A stretch of DNA of 64,000 bases, from assembly GCA_030653435.1 (NCBI GenBank), contig JAURZI010000135.1, positions 89,518 through 153,517 on the forward strand, read 5' to 3'. Positions 1 to 9,108 of the stretch are shown piece by piece. A model generated the notes under the pieces. That model saw nothing but the letters and a program-made list of their open reading frames with translations, had not been told where the DNA came from and made no database searches. Position numbers and translations under genes: made by a program. Within the stretch, counting starts at the first letter, position 1. Each line of letters starts with the position of its first letter. Origin of the DNA: Methylovulum sp. (GTDB taxonomy: Bacteria > Pseudomonadota > Gammaproteobacteria > Methylococcales > Methylomonadaceae).

Positions 1-47
1 GCTTCGGTGGTACGAATGGCTCCCTGGTGTTTAAACGTTACGGATAG
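1..47 (+). CDS. fabF: 3-oxoacyl-ACP synthase II (FabF), C-terminal end only
   Basis: From base 3 an open frame reads FGGTNGSLVFKRYG and stops with TAG at 45-47. This is the usual C-terminal tail of beta-ketoacyl-ACP synthases: the GFGGTN segment contributes to the active site, and the following residues end the second thiolase fold. FabF elongates fatty acids in the cytoplasm. The gene is cut by the window edge. It lies directly upstream of pabC, as in the acpP-fabF-pabC-mltG order of gammaproteobacteria. Only 14 residues are visible, so the identity rests on the motif and the neighbourhood. Confidence 0.8.
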   Translation, partial: FGGTNGSLVFKRYG

Positions 48-76
48 GGTTGTGCAGATTTTTGTCACCGCAGGCA

Positions 77-940
77 ATGTTTTTTGTCAATGGTGAAAGC
101 AGGGCGTCTATTGAAATCAGCGACCGCGGCTTTCAATATGGCGACGGCTTATTTGAAACCATTGAAGTCATCAACGGACGGCCTGTTTTCCTAGACCGGC
201 ATTTAAAGCGGTTACAAGCAGGTTGCCGCAGATTGTCCATACCCGCCCCCGACCTTGATACGCTGGCTTCAGAAGCCGAAACCCTTAGTCGTCAATCGTC
301 TGTAGGCGGGGAGCCTAGCTCGGCTGTGCTCAAGCTGATGATTACCCGAGGTTCAGGGGGGCGTGGTTACAAGCCCCCCGATTTAATCCGTCCGACCCGC
401 GTTTTCAGCCTGCACCCTTTTCCAGAATATTCGCACCCTTACCATGTAGCAGGCATAGTTGCCCGTTTTTGCGATACCCGCTTAGGCTTGAACCCGTCAC
501 TAGCCGGCATTAAGCACCTCAATCGTCTTGAACAGGTTTTGGCGAGGGCGGAATGGTGTGACCCTGCCGTCCAGGAAGGCATTATGCTTGACATCAATGG
601 GTATGTCATTGAAGGGACCATGAGCAATCTTTTCTACATTAAAAATAACATACTTTATACTGCCGATTTGTCTCAAGCCGGCGTTGCAGGGATTATGCGC
701 GGTATTATCATGATGTTGTCGTCTCAGCAAGGGCTTGCTGTCATTGAGGACGTTGTCACTCAACGCGCGTTGTTATCGGCTGATGAGGTTTTTGTCTGCA
801 ATTCAGTCATCGGTATCTGGCCTGTCAAACAAATTGAAACACTCCATGTCCCGATTGGCCCGGTGACCCGGCATATACAGGACTGGGTGAATCATTTTAA
901 AGTGGATCATTTTAAGCGGGAGGCTTTCAGCATTGGCTAA
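77..940 (+). CDS. pabC: Aminodeoxychorismate lyase PabC
   Basis: Fold-type IV PLP enzyme that converts 4-amino-4-deoxychorismate to p-aminobenzoate plus pyruvate in folate synthesis. The frame shows the early family signature SDRGFQYGDGLFET, a central GIKHLNRLEQVLAR segment carrying the PLP-binding lysine (IKHLNR), and EGTMSNLF, which contacts the cofactor phosphate. The frame stays open back to a TTG at 50, but ATG at 77 (MFFVNGES) matches the family N terminus and gives 287 aa, close to the normal 270-290. It lies 29 bp after fabF, and its last 8 bases overlap mltG. No internal promoter is evident. Confidence 0.92.
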   Translation: MFFVNGESRASIEISDRGFQYGDGLFETIEVINGRPVFLDRHLKRLQAGCRRLSIPAPDLDTLASEAETLSRQSSVGGEPSSAVLKLMITRGSGGRGYKPPDLIRPTRVFSLHPFPEYSHPYHVAGIVARFCDTRLGLNPSLAGIKHLNRLEQVLARAEWCDPAVQEGIMLDINGYVIEGTMSNLFYIKNNILYTADLSQAGVAGIMRGIIMMLSSQQGLAVIEDVVTQRALLSADEVFVCNSVIGIWPVKQIETLHVPIGPVTRHIQDWVNHFKVDHFKREAFSIG

Positions 941-1931
941 AAAAATCATCGGCGTTATCGCAATAAGCTTGGTTTTTACGGGCTTATGGGGATGGGTGGA
1001 TTATCAGTGTGCCCTGCGGGCTGCCGCCATCATTGACGGACCGGTCATTGTAGACATCGAAAAAGGCGACTCTTTTAGCCAGATTACAGATAAATTAATC
1101 GCGCAGGATGTTGCCGTTAGGCCTTTTTGGTTTAAAGTCTTTGCCGTCAAGGACAATGCGTTTAAAAAAATCAAAACGGGCGAATACGAATTGGGCACGG
1201 GTTTGACTATGCCCGGCATATTGGCGTTATTCGTACTGGGAAAAACCAAGCAATACAGCATCACTTTCCCGGAAGGCTGGAGTTTCAAGCAAATGCTGGA
1301 GAAACTTGATGCTAACCCTAATATTAACCATACCTTAACGCCGTTGGATGCCGAGGCGTTAATGACCAGTTTGGGAGCAGAAGTCAGACATCCTGAAGGT
1401 GAATTTTTTCCTGACACCTATTTTTTTGAAAAGCATACGCCGGATGTTGCCTTATTAAGAAGGGCACACGCCAAAATGCAAGCGGTTATCCAGCAGGAAT
1501 GGCTCAAAAAAGACGATAACCTGCCGTTTAAAACGCCTTATGAAGCGCTGATCCTGGCGTCTATTGTCGAGAAAGAAACGGCGGCAAAGGCCGAAAGGGC
1601 CATGATAGCGGGTGTCTTTGTCCGCAGGCTTAAGCAAGACATGCTGCTGCAAACCGACCCTACCGTCATTTACGGCATGGGCGACGGTTATGCCGGTGAT
1701 ATTACCGGTAAAGACCTAACCACAGTCACGCCTTACAATACCTATAAGTTCAAAGGCTTACCGCCAACGCCGATAGCCATGCCTGGGCATGATGCCATCG
1801 CGGCCGTGCTGCATCCAGACCAGAGCGACAACCTTTATTTTGTCTCCCGTGGTGATGGCTCCCATGTTTTTTCCGCCACATTGGCGGATCATAATGCGGC
1901 AGTCGAGCATTACCAAAGGCAAGGCAAATGA
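933..1931 (+). CDS. mltG: Endolytic murein transglycosylase MltG
   Basis: Inner-membrane lytic transglycosylase of the YceG family (332 aa). It cleaves nascent glycan strands and is thought to act as a terminase of peptidoglycan synthesis. Residues about 4-22 form one membrane anchor, followed by a LysM-like domain and the catalytic domain. The motif ASIVEKET near residue 212 holds the catalytic glutamate, and PEGxFFPDTYFF and YNTYKFKGLPPTPI are further family signatures. Translation starts at TTG 933 (LAKKIIGV), with a GCGGGAGG ribosome site 10 bases before it. It overlaps pabC at the 5' end and tmk by 4 bases at the 3' end, which suggests translational coupling. Confidence 0.93.
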   Translation: MAKKIIGVIAISLVFTGLWGWVDYQCALRAAAIIDGPVIVDIEKGDSFSQITDKLIAQDVAVRPFWFKVFAVKDNAFKKIKTGEYELGTGLTMPGILALFVLGKTKQYSITFPEGWSFKQMLEKLDANPNINHTLTPLDAEALMTSLGAEVRHPEGEFFPDTYFFEKHTPDVALLRRAHAKMQAVIQQEWLKKDDNLPFKTPYEALILASIVEKETAAKAERAMIAGVFVRRLKQDMLLQTDPTVIYGMGDGYAGDITGKDLTTVTPYNTYKFKGLPPTPIAMPGHDAIAAVLHPDQSDNLYFVSRGDGSHVFSATLADHNAAVEHYQRQGK

Positions 1932-2551
1932 TACGAGGAAAGTTTATCACCCTGGAGGGCGGGGAAGGCGTAGGCAAGACGACTAATCTGGAGTTCATCA
2001 AAGAGCATTTGCAACAACACCATATACCCGTTGTTGTTACCCGCGAACCCGGCGGTACCCTGCTGGCGGAAAAAATACGTCGACTATTGCTCGATGCAGA
2101 CAGCGAACCGCTAGCCGAGCAGGCTGAATTATTACTGATGTTTGCGGCGCGGGCGCAACATATCAAGCACGTCATAGACCCTGCCTTGGCGCAGGGCAAT
2201 TGGGTACTGTGCGACCGTTTTACCGATGCCACCTATGCCTATCAAGGCGGCGGGCGCAACATGAAAATCAGTACGATAGAATGGCTGGAAAATTTTGTAC
2301 AAGGCAGTTTGCGGCCTGATCTGACGCTATTGCTGGATGCGCCTGTTGAAATAGGTATGGAGCGGGCCAGAAAACGCGGGGCTTTTGATCGCTTTGAAGC
2401 GGAAAAGCAGAGTTTTTTCGAACGGGTCAGACGCGCCTATTTATTGCAACTGGAATTGCATCCGGAGCGTATTAAACTGATTAAGGCGAATCAGCCCTTG
2501 TGCGATGTACAACGCGCCATTGTTGACAATATGCGCGTGTTATTAAGATGA
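1928..2551 (+). CDS. tmk: Thymidylate kinase
   Basis: Phosphorylates dTMP to dTDP with ATP in the cytoplasm. The protein has 207 aa, the normal size. Visible motifs are the P-loop GGEGVGKTT at residues 9-17, the DRFTDATYAYQGGGR segment that binds dTMP (about 96-110), and a LID region RARKRGAFDRFE near 145. The start ATG overlaps the mltG stop (ATGA), and the gene ends in the same way over holB. This tmk-holB pairing is common in gammaproteobacteria. Confidence 0.95.
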   Translation: MIRGKFITLEGGEGVGKTTNLEFIKEHLQQHHIPVVVTREPGGTLLAEKIRRLLLDADSEPLAEQAELLLMFAARAQHIKHVIDPALAQGNWVLCDRFTDATYAYQGGGRNMKISTIEWLENFVQGSLRPDLTLLLDAPVEIGMERARKRGAFDRFEAEKQSFFERVRRAYLLQLELHPERIKLIKANQPLCDVQRAIVDNMRVLLR

Positions 2552-3552
2552 GCCTGACGTCGCCGTCATTATTGCCGTGGCAACAACATGACTGGCGGCA
2601 TTTGCAGGCTTACGCCGAACAGGGGCGCATCCCGCAGGCGCTGCTGCTTAGCGGGAAAAATGGTCTGGGTAAGCGGCATTTGGCCAACCAGTTCGCTTAT
2701 TCGTTGCTTTGCGAAAAGCCGCGTGCAGATGCTATGGCTTGCGGGCGCTGCCAGCGTTGTTTGTTGTTGACCGCGGAAACCCATCCCGATTTTATCGTGA
2801 TGGCGCCTGAAGAGTCTGGAAAGCCCATTACTGTTGATCAAGTACGTCAGTTGTGTGTGCGGCTAACATTAAAACCCCAGTTTGATGGATATCGGGTTAT
2901 TATCATAGAGTCGGCAGAGGCAATGAACACAAACGCTGCCAATGCGTTTCTGAAATGTCTGGAAGAGCCTGCCGAGCGCTCGGTCATTATATTAATCAGC
3001 GAAAAACCTTCCGCATTACCGGCGACTATAGTCAGTAGATGCCAAAAAATACGGCTCGCGGTGCCTGGCAAGGAGACGCTTGATGCCTGGCTGGAACAGC
3101 AGAAACCTGAGTGCACGGCTAGTGATAGGTCGATATTGTCGGATTTGGCTCAGCACGCGCCGTTACTGGCGCTGAAATTTGCCAACGATGGCACCTTAAG
3201 TTTGCGGAACACCTGTTTCAACGCTTGGGTGGCGATAGCGGAAGGGCGCAGCCATCCTGTTATGGTTGCTGAAACTTGGCAGAAATTACCTGAAACGGCG
3301 CTGATTTTCTGGATGACCTCATGGGTCATTGATATGATTAAGTGCGCTTACCACAGTCAGTCGCCGCTATTGTACAATCCGGATTTGTACAAAACCTTGC
3401 AAGCCTCGGCGCAACGGCTAGAATTAAAAGGGCTTTATCAGTTGTATGATTTATTGTTGATAAGTCGGCAACGTTTAGGCACGACGCTCAATAGACAAAG
3501 CTTGTTCGAAGAGATTTTAATCCAGTGGCTTCAACTCAACCAACGTAAATAA
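2548..3552 (+). CDS. holB: DNA polymerase III delta-prime subunit HolB
   Basis: Clamp-loader subunit of DNA polymerase III (334 aa). The N-terminal AAA+ fold carries LLLSGKNGLGKRHLA around residue 31, a P-loop-like segment; in delta-prime subunits it need not hydrolyse ATP. A zinc-binding module follows, with cysteines in LLCEKPRADAMACGRCQRC, then the sensor segment NAANAFLKCLEEP. These are family signatures. The C-terminal third is the divergent collar domain. The start overlaps the tmk stop by 4 bases and the stop is 2 bases before the pilZ ATG, so the genes are probably co-transcribed. Confidence 0.93.
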   Translation: MSLTSPSLLPWQQHDWRHLQAYAEQGRIPQALLLSGKNGLGKRHLANQFAYSLLCEKPRADAMACGRCQRCLLLTAETHPDFIVMAPEESGKPITVDQVRQLCVRLTLKPQFDGYRVIIIESAEAMNTNAANAFLKCLEEPAERSVIILISEKPSALPATIVSRCQKIRLAVPGKETLDAWLEQQKPECTASDRSILSDLAQHAPLLALKFANDGTLSLRNTCFNAWVAIAEGRSHPVMVAETWQKLPETALIFWMTSWVIDMIKCAYHSQSPLLYNPDLYKTLQASAQRLELKGLYQLYDLLLISRQRLGTTLNRQSLFEEILIQWLQLNQRK

Positions 3553-3554
3553 TC

Positions 3555-3905
3555 ATGGCAGAATCAGCACCCAGACCCGGCATATTGACGCTTTCAATCA
3601 AAGACAAGGCGTCTTTATATGCCGCTTATATGCCTTTTGTCACCAACGGTGGCCTATTTATTCCGACTAACCGGCAATATGAGATGGGGCAAGAAGTGTT
3701 TATGCTGCTCAACTTAATGGAAGAAACCGAACGTTTACCGATAGCCGGAAAAATTGTTTGGAAAACGCCTCCGGGATCAGAGAGTTACCGGGCCGCCGGT
3801 ATAGGTGTGCAATTTACCGATCAGGACGGCGGCGTCGCCCGTAGTAAAATAGAAACCTATCTGGCCGGTGCCCTGGCATCCGACCGCCCAACCCATACCA
3901 TGTAA
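3555..3905 (+). CDS. pilZ: PilZ domain protein (type IV pilus PilZ type)
   Basis: A single-domain PilZ protein of 116 aa, matching the size of the type IV pilus protein PilZ. In pseudomonads and xanthomonads PilZ is encoded between holB and tatD, as here. Family members of this type often lack the RxxxR/DxSxxG c-di-GMP motif and act in pilus biogenesis by protein contact. No arginine-rich N-terminal motif is visible here, in agreement. The sequence has the beta-strand pattern (GGLFIPTN, GKIVWKTPPG, AAGIGVQF) typical of the fold. Confidence 0.85.
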   Translation: MAESAPRPGILTLSIKDKASLYAAYMPFVTNGGLFIPTNRQYEMGQEVFMLLNLMEETERLPIAGKIVWKTPPGSESYRAAGIGVQFTDQDGGVARSKIETYLAGALASDRPTHTM

Positions 3906-3912
3906 GCCCGCC

Positions 3913-4746
3913 ATGCTGATAGACTCACATTGCCATTTGGACCGTATCGATCTGGCGCCGTATCAACATGATTTCGGCTGTTTTATGCAAGCTGTCAAAG
4001 AGAACAATATCGAGCATTTGCTCTGTATTGCGATTGATTTGGAAGCTTATCCTGCCATGCTGGATCTGGTTGCAGGTTACGACCAGATTTCCGTTAGCGT
4101 CGGCGTGCACCCGAATGTCCAGGACGGCCATGACCCTAGTGTCGAGGAACTGATTGTTTTGGGGCAAGCCGACCAGGTCATTGCGATAGGCGAAACAGGG
4201 TTGGATTATTTCCGTACGACTGCACGGATGCAGGAGGTAGGGCAATGCAGGGAGCGATTGCCGGGCATAGGTGAGTTGGATTGGCAGCATCAACGCTTTA
4301 GAAACCATATCAATGCGGCAAAAGCGTTGCAAAAACCGCTGATTATCCATACCCGCGAGGCCAAGCAGGACACCTTGCGTATCCTGGCCGAAGAAGGGGC
4401 GGATGAGGTCGGTGGCATTATCCATTGTTTTACCGAAGACTGGGAATTTGCCCAACAAGCCTTGGCGTTGAACTTTTATATTTCTTTTTCGGGCATCGTG
4501 ACCTTTAACAACGCTAAAGCCATCAAGGATGTTGCACAAAAAGTGCCGGCCGACCGCTTTCTGATCGAAACCGATTCGCCCTATTTGGCGCCCGTGCCGT
4601 TTCGCGGCCGGACCAATTACCCGACTTATGTGCGTTATGTTGCAGAACATATTGCAGAGTTGCGCGGCACGTCAGTGGATGCCATTGCCGAACGTTCAAC
4701 CGAGAACTTTTACACCTTGTTTAACATCCAACCGCCGACCCGCTAA
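3913..4746 (+). CDS. tatD: TatD family metal-dependent hydrolase
   Basis: TIM-barrel metallo-hydrolase of the TatD/YcfH type; family members act as DNA exonucleases. Ligand motifs are visible: IDSHCHLD at the N terminus, IGETGLDYF (metal-bridging Glu), KPLIIHTREA, GGIIHCFTED and LIETDSPYLAP. ATG 3913 (MLIDSHCHLD) is preferred over the upstream in-frame ATG at 3868, which would overlap pilZ; this gives 277 aa. A stretch of about 15 residues after GLDYFRTTARM and before LDWQHQRF appears longer than in typical TatD proteins (see findings). Last gene of the fabF-tatD run. Confidence 0.92.
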   Translation: MLIDSHCHLDRIDLAPYQHDFGCFMQAVKENNIEHLLCIAIDLEAYPAMLDLVAGYDQISVSVGVHPNVQDGHDPSVEELIVLGQADQVIAIGETGLDYFRTTARMQEVGQCRERLPGIGELDWQHQRFRNHINAAKALQKPLIIHTREAKQDTLRILAEEGADEVGGIIHCFTEDWEFAQQALALNFYISFSGIVTFNNAKAIKDVAQKVPADRFLIETDSPYLAPVPFRGRTNYPTYVRYVAEHIAELRGTSVDAIAERSTENFYTLFNIQPPTR

Positions 4747-4898
4747 CAGGGATGGTTGGCGTTGTCCTATCAGCCGTCGTACAAGGCCAGTTTCCGGCAA
4801 GCGCCATGCTGTATTTCTTTATATTTCTCTACCTAAACCCGTAAGTGCGGAGCAGGCGCATGTTTCGTCTTACCCAAACCCGTAACGGAGATTGATTT

Positions 4899-5474
4899 AT
4901 GAGCATTTCATTAAGCAAAGGCGGCAATATCAGCCTGTCAAAAACAGATCCCAGCCTCAAAAATGTCGTGGTAGGCTTGGGTTGGGACGCGCGGCCCACC
5001 GATGGTGCGGATTTCGACCTCGATGCCAGTGCGTTTATGGTCAAACAAGACGGCAAAGTCCGCTCGGACAGTGATTTTATTTTTTACAATCAAGCCCGGT
5101 CCGTTTGCGGCTCGGTTGAACATACCGGCGACAACCGAACCGGTGTTGGGGATGGCGATGACGAATCGCTGATTGTTTTGCTGGATAAAGTGCCAGCGGA
5201 TATTCAAGCTATCGTTTTTACTGTTACCATACATGAGGCCGATCAGCGTAAACAGAATTTCGGCCAGGTGTCACATGCGTTTGTCCGCATTGTCAATAAG
5301 GATTCCGGTCAAGAAGTCACGCGTTACGACTTGAGCGAAGACGCATCCATTGAAACGGCAATGGTGTTCGGGGAAATATACCGGCACGGCGGCGAATGGA
5401 AATTCAAGGCGGTCGGCCAAGGTTATGCGGGCGGGCTGGCGGCCTTGGCGCGCCAGTACGGCATCAATATTTAG
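4899..5474 (+). CDS. terD: TerD family calcium-binding stress protein (first copy)
   Basis: Cytoplasmic TerD-domain protein of 191 aa, linked to tellurite, phage and oxidative stress resistance. It opens with [12 protein letters not shown] and carries [16 protein letters not shown] and two acidic calcium loops (SDSDFIFYN and TGVGDGDDE), then [20 protein letters not shown] near the end. These are the core TerD/TerE signatures. The start has the AACGGAG ribosome site a few bases upstream. It is followed by two further paralogues and opens the Ter operon. It could equally be called terE; TerD and TerE are hard to tell apart by eye. Confidence 0.93.
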   Translation: MSISLSKGGNISLSKTDPSLKNVVVGLGWDARPTDGADFDLDASAFMVKQDGKVRSDSDFIFYNQARSVCGSVEHTGDNRTGVGDGDDESLIVLLDKVPADIQAIVFTVTIHEADQRKQNFGQVSHAFVRIVNKDSGQEVTRYDLSEDASIETAMVFGEIYRHGGEWKFKAVGQGYAGGLAALARQYGINI

Positions 5475-5557
5475 ACGCTAACATCCGGGTGCGGTCAAGC
5501 GTTGACTTGCCGCAATGCTAGGCAACTTAACATTATTAAAAAAATCAGGAGACTATT

Positions 5558-6133
5558 ATGGCAATATCATTGACTAAAGGCGGTAACGTAAACTTAAGCA
5601 AAGAAGCGCCGGGCTTAAACAAAATTGTGGTCGGGTTGGGTTGGGATGCCCGTGCGACCGATGGCGCGGCATTCGACCTTGATGCGAGTGCATTTTTGGT
5701 CAAACTGGATGGCAAAGTCCGTTCAGACAGCGACTTTTGCTTTTACAACAATAAAGTTGTCGGCGATGGCGCGGTGCAGCACATGGGCGATAACACAACC
5801 GGCGTGGGCGATGGCGATGATGAAACGGTTAACGTTGAATTAAGCAAGATACCCGCCGATCTCGATAAAGTGGTGTTTGCCGTGACGATACATGACGCCG
5901 AAGCGCGCAAGCAGAATTTCGGACAAGTCAGCCATGCCTATATCCGCATTGTTAACCAGGAAGGCGGCCAGGAAATTGCCCGTTATGACTTGAGCGAAGA
6001 CGCGTCTATCGAGACGGCGATGATTTTCGGCGAGATCTACCGGGTAGGCGCCGACTGGAAATTCAAAGCGGTGGGCCAAGGCTTTGCCGGCGGTTTGGGG
6101 CCTTTGGCAACATCGTTTGGCGTGAATGTTTAA
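5558..6133 (+). CDS. terE: TerD/TerE family protein (second copy)
   Basis: Close paralogue of the preceding gene, also 191 aa, with the same order of motifs: [48 protein letters not shown] and [20 protein letters not shown]. The acidic loops that bind calcium in family members are intact. Strong AGGAG ribosome site before the ATG. The 83-bp gap to the first copy has no clear terminator. High identity between copies one and two suggests tandem duplication. The choice between terD and terE is a naming guess. Confidence 0.92.
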   Translation: MAISLTKGGNVNLSKEAPGLNKIVVGLGWDARATDGAAFDLDASAFLVKLDGKVRSDSDFCFYNNKVVGDGAVQHMGDNTTGVGDGDDETVNVELSKIPADLDKVVFAVTIHDAEARKQNFGQVSHAYIRIVNQEGGQEIARYDLSEDASIETAMIFGEIYRVGADWKFKAVGQGFAGGLGPLATSFGVNV

Positions 6134-6150
6134 CTCTGACAGGACTGACT

Positions 6151-6744
6151 ATGGCTATTAATTTACAAAAAGGGCAAAAGATTTCCTTGTCCAAAGAATC
6201 CGGCGGCACGCTGAACAAAGTCATCATGGGTTTGGGCTGGGATGCCAAAAAAGTCAGCGTCGGCTTGCTGAAAGGCATGTTCGGCGGTGGCGGCAGCGAA
6301 TCCATTGATCTTGATGCCTCTTGCGTGGTTTTTGATGACAATAATAAAGTGCTGGACACCGTTTGGTTCAAGCAGCTGAAAAGCCGTGACGGCAGCATAG
6401 TCCACACCGGTGATAACCGCACCGGCGATGGCGACGGCGATGATGAGCAAATTATCGTCGACCTCGAAAAAGTGCCCGCCAACGTCAAGGCGCTGGTGTT
6501 CACCGTTAACTCGTTTACCGGTCAAACGTTCGATGCCGTGGAAAATGCCTATTGCCGTATGGTTGACAATAGCAATAAGAGTGAAATTGCCCGTTACACA
6601 CTGAGCGCGCAAGGCCCGCACAGCGCGCAAATCATGGCGAAACTGTACCGTCACAACGGCGAATGGAAGATGCACGCGATAGGTGAAAACGGCAATGGCC
6701 GCACCATAGACAGCTTGTTGCCGCAAATAACCGTCCATCTCTAG
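6151..6744 (+). CDS. terZ: TerZ-like TerD family protein
   Basis: Third TerD-domain protein (197 aa). It differs from the first two by a glycine-rich insertion after GLGWDAKK (LLKGMFGGGGSESIDLDAS), which is the hallmark of TerZ. It also has [35 protein letters not shown] and the terminal GRTIDSLLPQ, all TerZ-like. Calcium-binding acidic residues are present. It starts 17 bp after the second copy and ends 3 bp before the ATP-grasp gene, so the five flanking genes probably share one mRNA. Confidence 0.9.
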   Translation: MAINLQKGQKISLSKESGGTLNKVIMGLGWDAKKVSVGLLKGMFGGGGSESIDLDASCVVFDDNNKVLDTVWFKQLKSRDGSIVHTGDNRTGDGDGDDEQIIVDLEKVPANVKALVFTVNSFTGQTFDAVENAYCRMVDNSNKSEIARYTLSAQGPHSAQIMAKLYRHNGEWKMHAIGENGNGRTIDSLLPQITVHL

Positions 6745-6747
6745 GGC

Positions 6748-7770
6748 ATGAGAATCTGGTTTAACAAAACCTTTTCCACCATCAGCGCGGTTCTCAACAA
6801 TCTTCGCCAGTCGCTGCCGACTGGCGAAGTCACGTTGGTTTGTACGCACACCCATACGACAGCGGCGGTTTTTTTGGCGGCTGACGAATATTATCTTGAA
6901 CCTGCCGACTTGATTGGGCAGGATTATCTGGTTTGGTGTCTCGATTTTTGCAAGTTGAATGATATCGGTTTGTTCTGGCCCGGCAAGGAAGCGGCGTTGT
7001 TCAGCCTGCATCACGGACTGTTCCATGGCATAGGCGTTCAGGTATTGTCAGTTGCCGACTATGACACGCTGACCTTATTGCATAACAAAGCGGATTTTTA
7101 TGCGGCATTACCGGCAACGGTTGCGGCAACGATGGATTTTATTGCCGTTAATGATAGCGACAGTTTTGATAGCGCAGTTGTTGCGCTGTCTGAGAAGCAT
7201 GACAGCTTATGTGTTAAACCCGCTGTTTCGGTGTTCGGTTTGGGTTTTCGGATTTTAGATACCCAACGCGATAGTATCACCCAATTGCTTAAGGGCGTGG
7301 AATATCAGATTCCGTTACAGGAATTGCGTCTGGGCATCATGAACACTCGGCAATTCGATACCTTGCTGGTTATGGAGCATCTGGCCGGGCCTGAATGGAG
7401 CGTGGATTGCGCCGGTCGGCACGGCGAATTACTGTGTGCCGTGCAGCGGAAAAAATTGCAGCTGGTCGGGCATGGTCAAGTTATCGACAATCATCCCGAA
7501 ATAACCGGCATGGTGGAACGGCTAACGGCGCATTACCGTCTGAATGGCTTGTTCAATATCCAGTTCAAGGAAGGCGTGCAGGGGCCACGATTGTTGGAAA
7601 TTAATCCGCGCCCTTCCGGCGGTTTCGGCATGGCGTGTTTATCGGGTGCCAATCTCGCGCAGATTGCCTGGCAAAGCATTAACGGCGAGACGGTTCAGCA
7701 GCCGGTGATTCGTTATGGGCTTAGGGTGACTGAGGTTAATATGCCGGTGGTGTTGCAAGATGAATTGTAA
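6748..7770 (+). CDS. ATP-grasp protein of the Ter biosynthetic module
   Basis: Protein of 340 aa with an ATP-grasp fold like that in carbamoyl-phosphate synthase and carboxylate-amine ligases. LCVKPAVSVFGLGFRIL near residue 150 fits the ATP-binding lysine loop, and NIQFKEGVQGPRLLEINPRPSGG near 270-290 is the metal-binding end of the grasp domain (E and N of LLEINPR). ATP-grasp genes of this type are a known partner of TerD operons and are predicted to make an amide or peptide-like bond in a nucleoside-like metabolite; the product is not established. Starts 3 bp after terZ. The next genes break the usual order. Confidence 0.85.
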   Translation: MRIWFNKTFSTISAVLNNLRQSLPTGEVTLVCTHTHTTAAVFLAADEYYLEPADLIGQDYLVWCLDFCKLNDIGLFWPGKEAALFSLHHGLFHGIGVQVLSVADYDTLTLLHNKADFYAALPATVAATMDFIAVNDSDSFDSAVVALSEKHDSLCVKPAVSVFGLGFRILDTQRDSITQLLKGVEYQIPLQELRLGIMNTRQFDTLLVMEHLAGPEWSVDCAGRHGELLCAVQRKKLQLVGHGQVIDNHPEITGMVERLTAHYRLNGLFNIQFKEGVQGPRLLEINPRPSGGFGMACLSGANLAQIAWQSINGETVQQPVIRYGLRVTEVNMPVVLQDEL

Positions 7771-7799
7771 TCAGCAGCTGCAAAATGGCAGGGTGAAGT

Positions 7800-9104
7800 A
7801 TGGCTAAAATTGAAGGAATTCGAGTACTAAATTTTCGTGGCTTAAAAGACGTTAAACTCGGAAAAAGGTGGAATGAAGCAGAATCAGAAGCACTCACTGC
7901 GATGACAGTTGTGATTGGTAAAAACGGTGTGGGCAAAAGCACCTTGTTTGATGTTTTCGGTTTTTTGGCTGATGCACTTAAATTTGGTGTAGAGGATGCT
8001 TGCGATTTACGCGGCCGAGGAGGATTTAAAAAAATACGCTCTCAGGGGCAAACGGGGGCTATTGAATTTGAAATATTTTATAGGGAAGATGAGAATGCCT
8101 GTCCCATTACCTATGTAATCACTATTGACATCGAAGGTTCCGGGCGGCCTTTTGTAGCGCATGAGTCGCTTTTTCAACACACCAAAAAAAAAGCAGATAG
8201 TCAGTCTACCGCCTTCTTATGCTTATTTAATGGAAAAGGTGCAGCGTATAAAAGCAAAGGTAAGGAGATTGATGAAGATAACGAGGGCTTTGGACTTTCA
8301 ATGGCCTCAAAAGTATTTCAAGAAACAACAAATTTAGAGACAATATTTGAAGCACTTATACGAGAAGGAGACGGCGTTGAGCTTGAGGACAAAAGAAAAC
8401 TCGGTATTGCCACGCTAGGCGCACTCAAACAACATCCTAGAATTTCAGCGTTTCGCCAGTTTATAGAAGGGTGGTATCTCAGCTACTTTACCCCCGACGC
8501 GGCGCGAAATCTGCCGCAGGCAGGAGCGCAACAACACCTCAACAGCAAAGGCGACAATCTTGCCAACGTGGTGCAGTTTATGGAACGCGAACACAGAGAA
8601 ATTTTTCAGGACATTTTGAACCGTATAGCGGAAAAAATTCCCGGCATTGACAAGATTGACACCTATCGCGACCCTATCACCAACAATTTATATCTACGAT
8701 TCAATGACAAGGGCTTCCAAGCTCCATTTTATGCCCCGCAAATGTCTGATGGCACATTGAAAGTATTTGCTTATTTGTTGTTGTTGGAAGACCCCACGCC
8801 ACCGCCTTTTATCTGCATTGAAGAACCTGAAAACGGCTTATACCACAAATTGCTGGAAACCTTAGCGGCTGAATTTCGCGCCCATGCAACAGGTAAAAAA
8901 GGTGGTACTCAACTCTTTATCACCACGCACCAGCCTTATTTTGTTGATGCGCTTGAAACGAATGAAGTATGGGTTTTGGAAAAAGGAGAAGATGGCTTTG
9001 CCACAGTGACTCGAGCCAGCGAAATTCCATACGTCCAAAACATGGTCAACGAAGGGCTGCCATTAGGTGGGCTGTGGTACAGCGATTATTTAGACGCGCG
9101 GTGA
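7800..9104 (+). CDS. AAA family ATPase (OLD/RecF-like)
   Basis: ATPase of 434 aa with an N-terminal RecF/ABC-like half: RVLNFRGLKDVKLGKRW at the start, Walker A VVIGKNGVGKST near residues 37-48, and Walker B FICIEEPENGLY with the adjacent H-loop region FITTHQPYFVDAL near 370-390. This is the AAA_21/OLD-type arrangement. It lies 4 bp before a DUF4276 gene, a split equivalent of OLD nucleases (ATPase plus Toprim). Its first 600 bases look richer in A and T than the neighbouring Ter genes, suggesting transfer. Likely role: nucleic-acid-triggered defence or DNA processing, by inference only. Confidence 0.88.
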   Translation: MAKIEGIRVLNFRGLKDVKLGKRWNEAESEALTAMTVVIGKNGVGKSTLFDVFGFLADALKFGVEDACDLRGRGGFKKIRSQGQTGAIEFEIFYREDENACPITYVITIDIEGSGRPFVAHESLFQHTKKKADSQSTAFLCLFNGKGAAYKSKGKEIDEDNEGFGLSMASKVFQETTNLETIFEALIREGDGVELEDKRKLGIATLGALKQHPRISAFRQFIEGWYLSYFTPDAARNLPQAGAQQHLNSKGDNLANVVQFMEREHREIFQDILNRIAEKIPGIDKIDTYRDPITNNLYLRFNDKGFQAPFYAPQMSDGTLKVFAYLLLLEDPTPPPFICIEEPENGLYHKLLETLAAEFRAHATGKKGGTQLFITTHQPYFVDALETNEVWVLEKGEDGFATVTRASEIPYVQNMVNEGLPLGGLWYSDYLDAR

Positions 9105-9108
9105 ATCT

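Noticed and set aside
3925..4650. 241-aa minus-strand frame inside tatD
   Set aside because: Antisense shadow of a clear housekeeping gene; composition and motifs belong to tatD.
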